Of a stretch of 64,000 bases of DNA, positions 62,108-64,000 are shown one piece after another. The stretch's first letter is position 1, and every line of letters begins with the position of its first letter. Origin of the DNA: Martinezella rhizogenes (GTDB lineage Bacteria > Pseudomonadota > Alphaproteobacteria > Rhizobiales > Rhizobiaceae); the NCBI RefSeq assembly GCF_007002745.1, contig NZ_SGNY01000006.1, forward strand, positions 186,001 to 250,000, given 5' to 3'. The notes under the pieces were generated by a model. It saw nothing but the letters and a program-made list of their open reading frames with translations, did not search any database and had not been told where the DNA came from. The translations under genes and the position numbers were made by a program.

Positions 62108-64000
62108 ATGCCATCCAAGACCGCGCTTTATCCCGCACTCGTTACCTGGAACGGTCACAACGGTCTGCCGAAATTCGATGCGGTCAAGGATGAGGATTTC
62201 GCTCCGGCCTTCGAAGCTGCCCTTCTGTCGCACGAACAGGAAATCGATGCGATTGCCGGCAATGCGCAGGCGCCAAGCTTTGAAAACACCGTGACCGCGC
62301 TCGAAATCGCAGGCGACGAGCTTTCGCGCATTTCAGCCCTGTTCTGGAACAAGGCGGGGGCACATACCAATAGCGCCATTCAGGCACTGGAGCGGGAAAT
62401 CGCACCGAAAATGTCGCGGCACTATTCGAAGATCGGCATGAATGAGGCCCTGTTCACGCGTATCGACACATTGTGGGAAAAGCGCGAGTCACTCGGGCTG
62501 ACGGGTGAGGAAAAACGCGTTCTCGAGCGCCACTGGAAAGGTTTCGTGCGCTCCGGTGCCAAGTTGCACAAGGACCGGCAGGAACGGCTGGCGGCAATCA
62601 ACGAGGAGCTTGCCGGTCTTGGCGCCAGCTTCGGGCAGAATGTGCTGGCGGATGAAAAGAGCTGGAAGCTGCTGCTTTCCACGGAAGAGGAACTTGCCGG
62701 CATTCCCGGTTTTCTGCGCGATGCGATGGCGGGCGCTGCCCGCGAGCATGGCGAAGACGGGAAATTCGCCGTTACTCTTTCCCGCTCGATCATTGAGCCC
62801 TTTCTGACTTTTTCCGAGCGCCGAGATTTGCGCGAACAGGCCTTCAAGGCCTGGGTGGCGCGGGGTGAAAACGACGGCGAGACCGACAATCGCGACATTG
62901 TCCGCCGCACACTCGAACTGCGTGAGGAAAAGGCAAAGCTTCTCGGTTACGCGAATTTCGCCGCTTATAAGCTCGATGATACAATGGCAAAAACGCCCGA
63001 TGCCGTGAACGGCCTTCTCGGTCAGGTCTGGGAAAAGGCGGTTCTTCGCGCCGGTGAGGAAGAAGCCGAGCTTGCCGCCATCATTGCCGAGGAAGGCAGG
63101 AACCACGAAGTTTTACCCTGGGACTGGCGGCATTATGCCGAAAAGCTGCGGACGCGGAAATTCAGCTTCTCCGAGACTGAGTTGAAACCCTATCTGCAAC
63201 TGGAAAAGATCATCGAGGCCTGCTTCGATGTGGCCAATCGTCTCTTTTCCATTCGGGTCACGGAAGTGAAAGGCATCGCCGCCTATCATCCGGATGTGCG
63301 GATTTTCGAAATCCGCGACGAGCAGGGTGATCTGAAGGCCATGTTCCTCGGCGATTATTTCGCCCGTCCTTCCAAGCGTTCCGGCGCGTGGATGAGTTCG
63401 TTCCAGTCACAGCACAAGCTGCCCTTGAAGAGCGGCACCGTCGGCGAAATACCGATCATCTATAATGTCTGCAATTTCGCGAAACCGGCCGAAGGAAAAC
63501 CGGCACTGCTGTCGCTTGATGATGCGCGCACGCTGTTTCACGAATTTGGCCACGCGCTGCATGGCATGTTGTCTGATGTCACTTACCCTTCCGTGTCTGG
63601 AACGGGTGTCTCACGCGATTTCGTGGAATTGCCGTCGCAGCTTTACGAACATTGGCTGACGGTGCCGGAAATTCTGGAAAAATACGCGCTGCATTATGAA
63701 ACCGGTGCGCCGATGCCAAAGGCGCTGCTGGACAAGGTTCTGGCCGCGCAGACCTTCAATGCCGGTTTCAGCACGGTGGAATTCACGTCTTCGGCCATCG
63801 TAGACATGGCTTTCCACACCCGCGACAACGTCGGTGATCCAATGGCCGTGCAGGGTGAGGTGCTTTCCTCGCTCAACATGCCGAAATCCATCGTCATGCG
63901 GCATGCGACGCCGCATTTCCAGCATGTGTTCTCGGGCGATGGTTATTCCGCCGGTTATTATTCCTACATGTGGTCGGAAGTGCTGGATGCCGATGCGTTT
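62108..64000 (+). CDS. M3 family metallopeptidase (oligopeptidase A/Dcp type), 3' truncated
   Basis: A zinc oligopeptidase of the M3 family, in frame to the window edge with 631 residues visible. The active-site motif is HEFGHALHG, with HEFGH at residues 478-482. N-terminal helical bundle sequences (NPFF-like start with LVTWNGHNGLPKFDAVKDED) fit oligopeptidase A (PrlC) or peptidyl-dipeptidase Dcp; the two cannot be told apart without the C-terminus. These enzymes degrade short peptides, including cleaved signal peptides. It starts at the ATG at 62108. Confidence 0.9.
   Translation, partial: MPSKTALYPALVTWNGHNGLPKFDAVKDEDFAPAFEAALLSHEQEIDAIAGNAQAPSFENTVTALEIAGDELSRISALFWNKAGAHTNSAIQALEREIAPKMSRHYSKIGMNEALFTRIDTLWEKRESLGLTGEEKRVLERHWKGFVRSGAKLHKDRQERLAAINEELAGLGASFGQNVLADEKSWKLLLSTEEELAGIPGFLRDAMAGAAREHGEDGKFAVTLSRSIIEPFLTFSERRDLREQAFKAWVARGENDGETDNRDIVRRTLELREEKAKLLGYANFAAYKLDDTMAKTPDAVNGLLGQVWEKAVLRAGEEEAELAAIIAEEGRNHEVLPWDWRHYAEKLRTRKFSFSETELKPYLQLEKIIEACFDVANRLFSIRVTEVKGIAAYHPDVRIFEIRDEQGDLKAMFLGDYFARPSKRSGAWMSSFQSQHKLPLKSGTVGEIPIIYNVCNFAKPAEGKPALLSLDDARTLFHEFGHALHGMLSDVTYPSVSGTGVSRDFVELPSQLYEHWLTVPEILEKYALHYETGAPMPKALLDKVLAAQTFNAGFSTVEFTSSAIVDMAFHTRDNVGDPMAVQGEVLSSLNMPKSIVMRHATPHFQHVFSGDGYSAGYYSYMWSEVLDADAF

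Noticed and set aside
1-64000. tRNA, rRNA, CRISPR arrays, insertion sequences, prophage genes
   Set aside because: No cloverleaf, repeat-spacer array, transposase or phage motif was found by reading both strands; a dedicated tRNA scan would be the decisive test.

Overview
The window reads as ordinary chromosomal DNA of an alphaproteobacterium in the Rhizobiaceae, most likely Agrobacterium/Rhizobium. The reasons are high GC with dense gene packing, a SAM-II riboswitch in front of metA, a ybhL-type leader RNA, chorismate mutase between ffh and rpsP, the dapF-mtaB-ftsY-ispZ-DUF2585 string, and alphaproteobacterial families such as DUF1223, DUF2794 and IalB. No phage, insertion sequence, CRISPR array, rRNA or tRNA gene was seen. 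About 64 protein genes are supported; the first (pyruvate carboxylase) and last (M3 peptidase) run off the ends.

Layout. 1-9 kb: end of pyc, a DeoR regulator with an MFS exporter, ispG, an OmpA-like lipoprotein, ispA, mtgA, galM, and metA under a SAM-II riboswitch. 9-16 kb: thiN, an ABC-F ATPase, a VOC protein, then a TPP riboswitch driving thiBPQ. 16-22 kb: a LysM/M48 lipoprotein protease, TetR and DinB proteins, leuC, and an anion:cation symporter. 22-23.6 kb: an atypical AT-rich island with an RTX-like secreted protein and the decayed remains of a second copy. 23.6-29 kb: rplS, trmD, rimM, rpsP, chorismate mutase and ffh, with a TauE-like transporter inserted between trmD and rplS. 29-36.6 kb: a Tat-exported metallo-beta-lactamase-fold protein, dapF, mtaB, ftsY, ispZ, DUF2585 and a diguanylate cyclase. 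36.6-39.7 kb: the cytochrome c maturation operon ccmABCDG, with a 156-bp palindromic element between ccmA and ccmB. 40-45 kb: acnA with a highly structured leader, DUF1223, DUF2794 and ybhL. 45-53.6 kb: ybbP/ybbA with divergent tesA, thpR, a low-molecular-weight phosphatase, phhB, a YkvA protein, an IalB protein and rlmN. 53.7-64 kb: a TrpXYZ-like ABC transporter, a LysE exporter, an SDR, argG, a marR-bcr efflux pair, an unknown protein and the M3 peptidase.

Functional links. Amino-acid, thiamine and isoprenoid biosynthesis sit beside translation (rpsP, rimM, trmD, rplS), protein targeting (Ffh and its receptor FtsY) and cell-envelope genes. Several are controlled by RNA leaders: SAM-II (metA), TPP (thiBPQ) and the ybhL leader are recognisable. 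Two more structured leaders, upstream of ffh and acnA, look regulatory, and I cannot assign the acnA one to a known class.

Most worth following up: the acnA leader with apparent ribosome-binding-site sequestration, the promoter-plus-terminator unit ahead of ffh, the RTX island with its pseudogene and very AT-rich promoter region, the perfect 49-bp inverted repeat in the ccm operon, and the Glu111 of MetA, which predicts acetyl-CoA rather than succinyl-CoA use.
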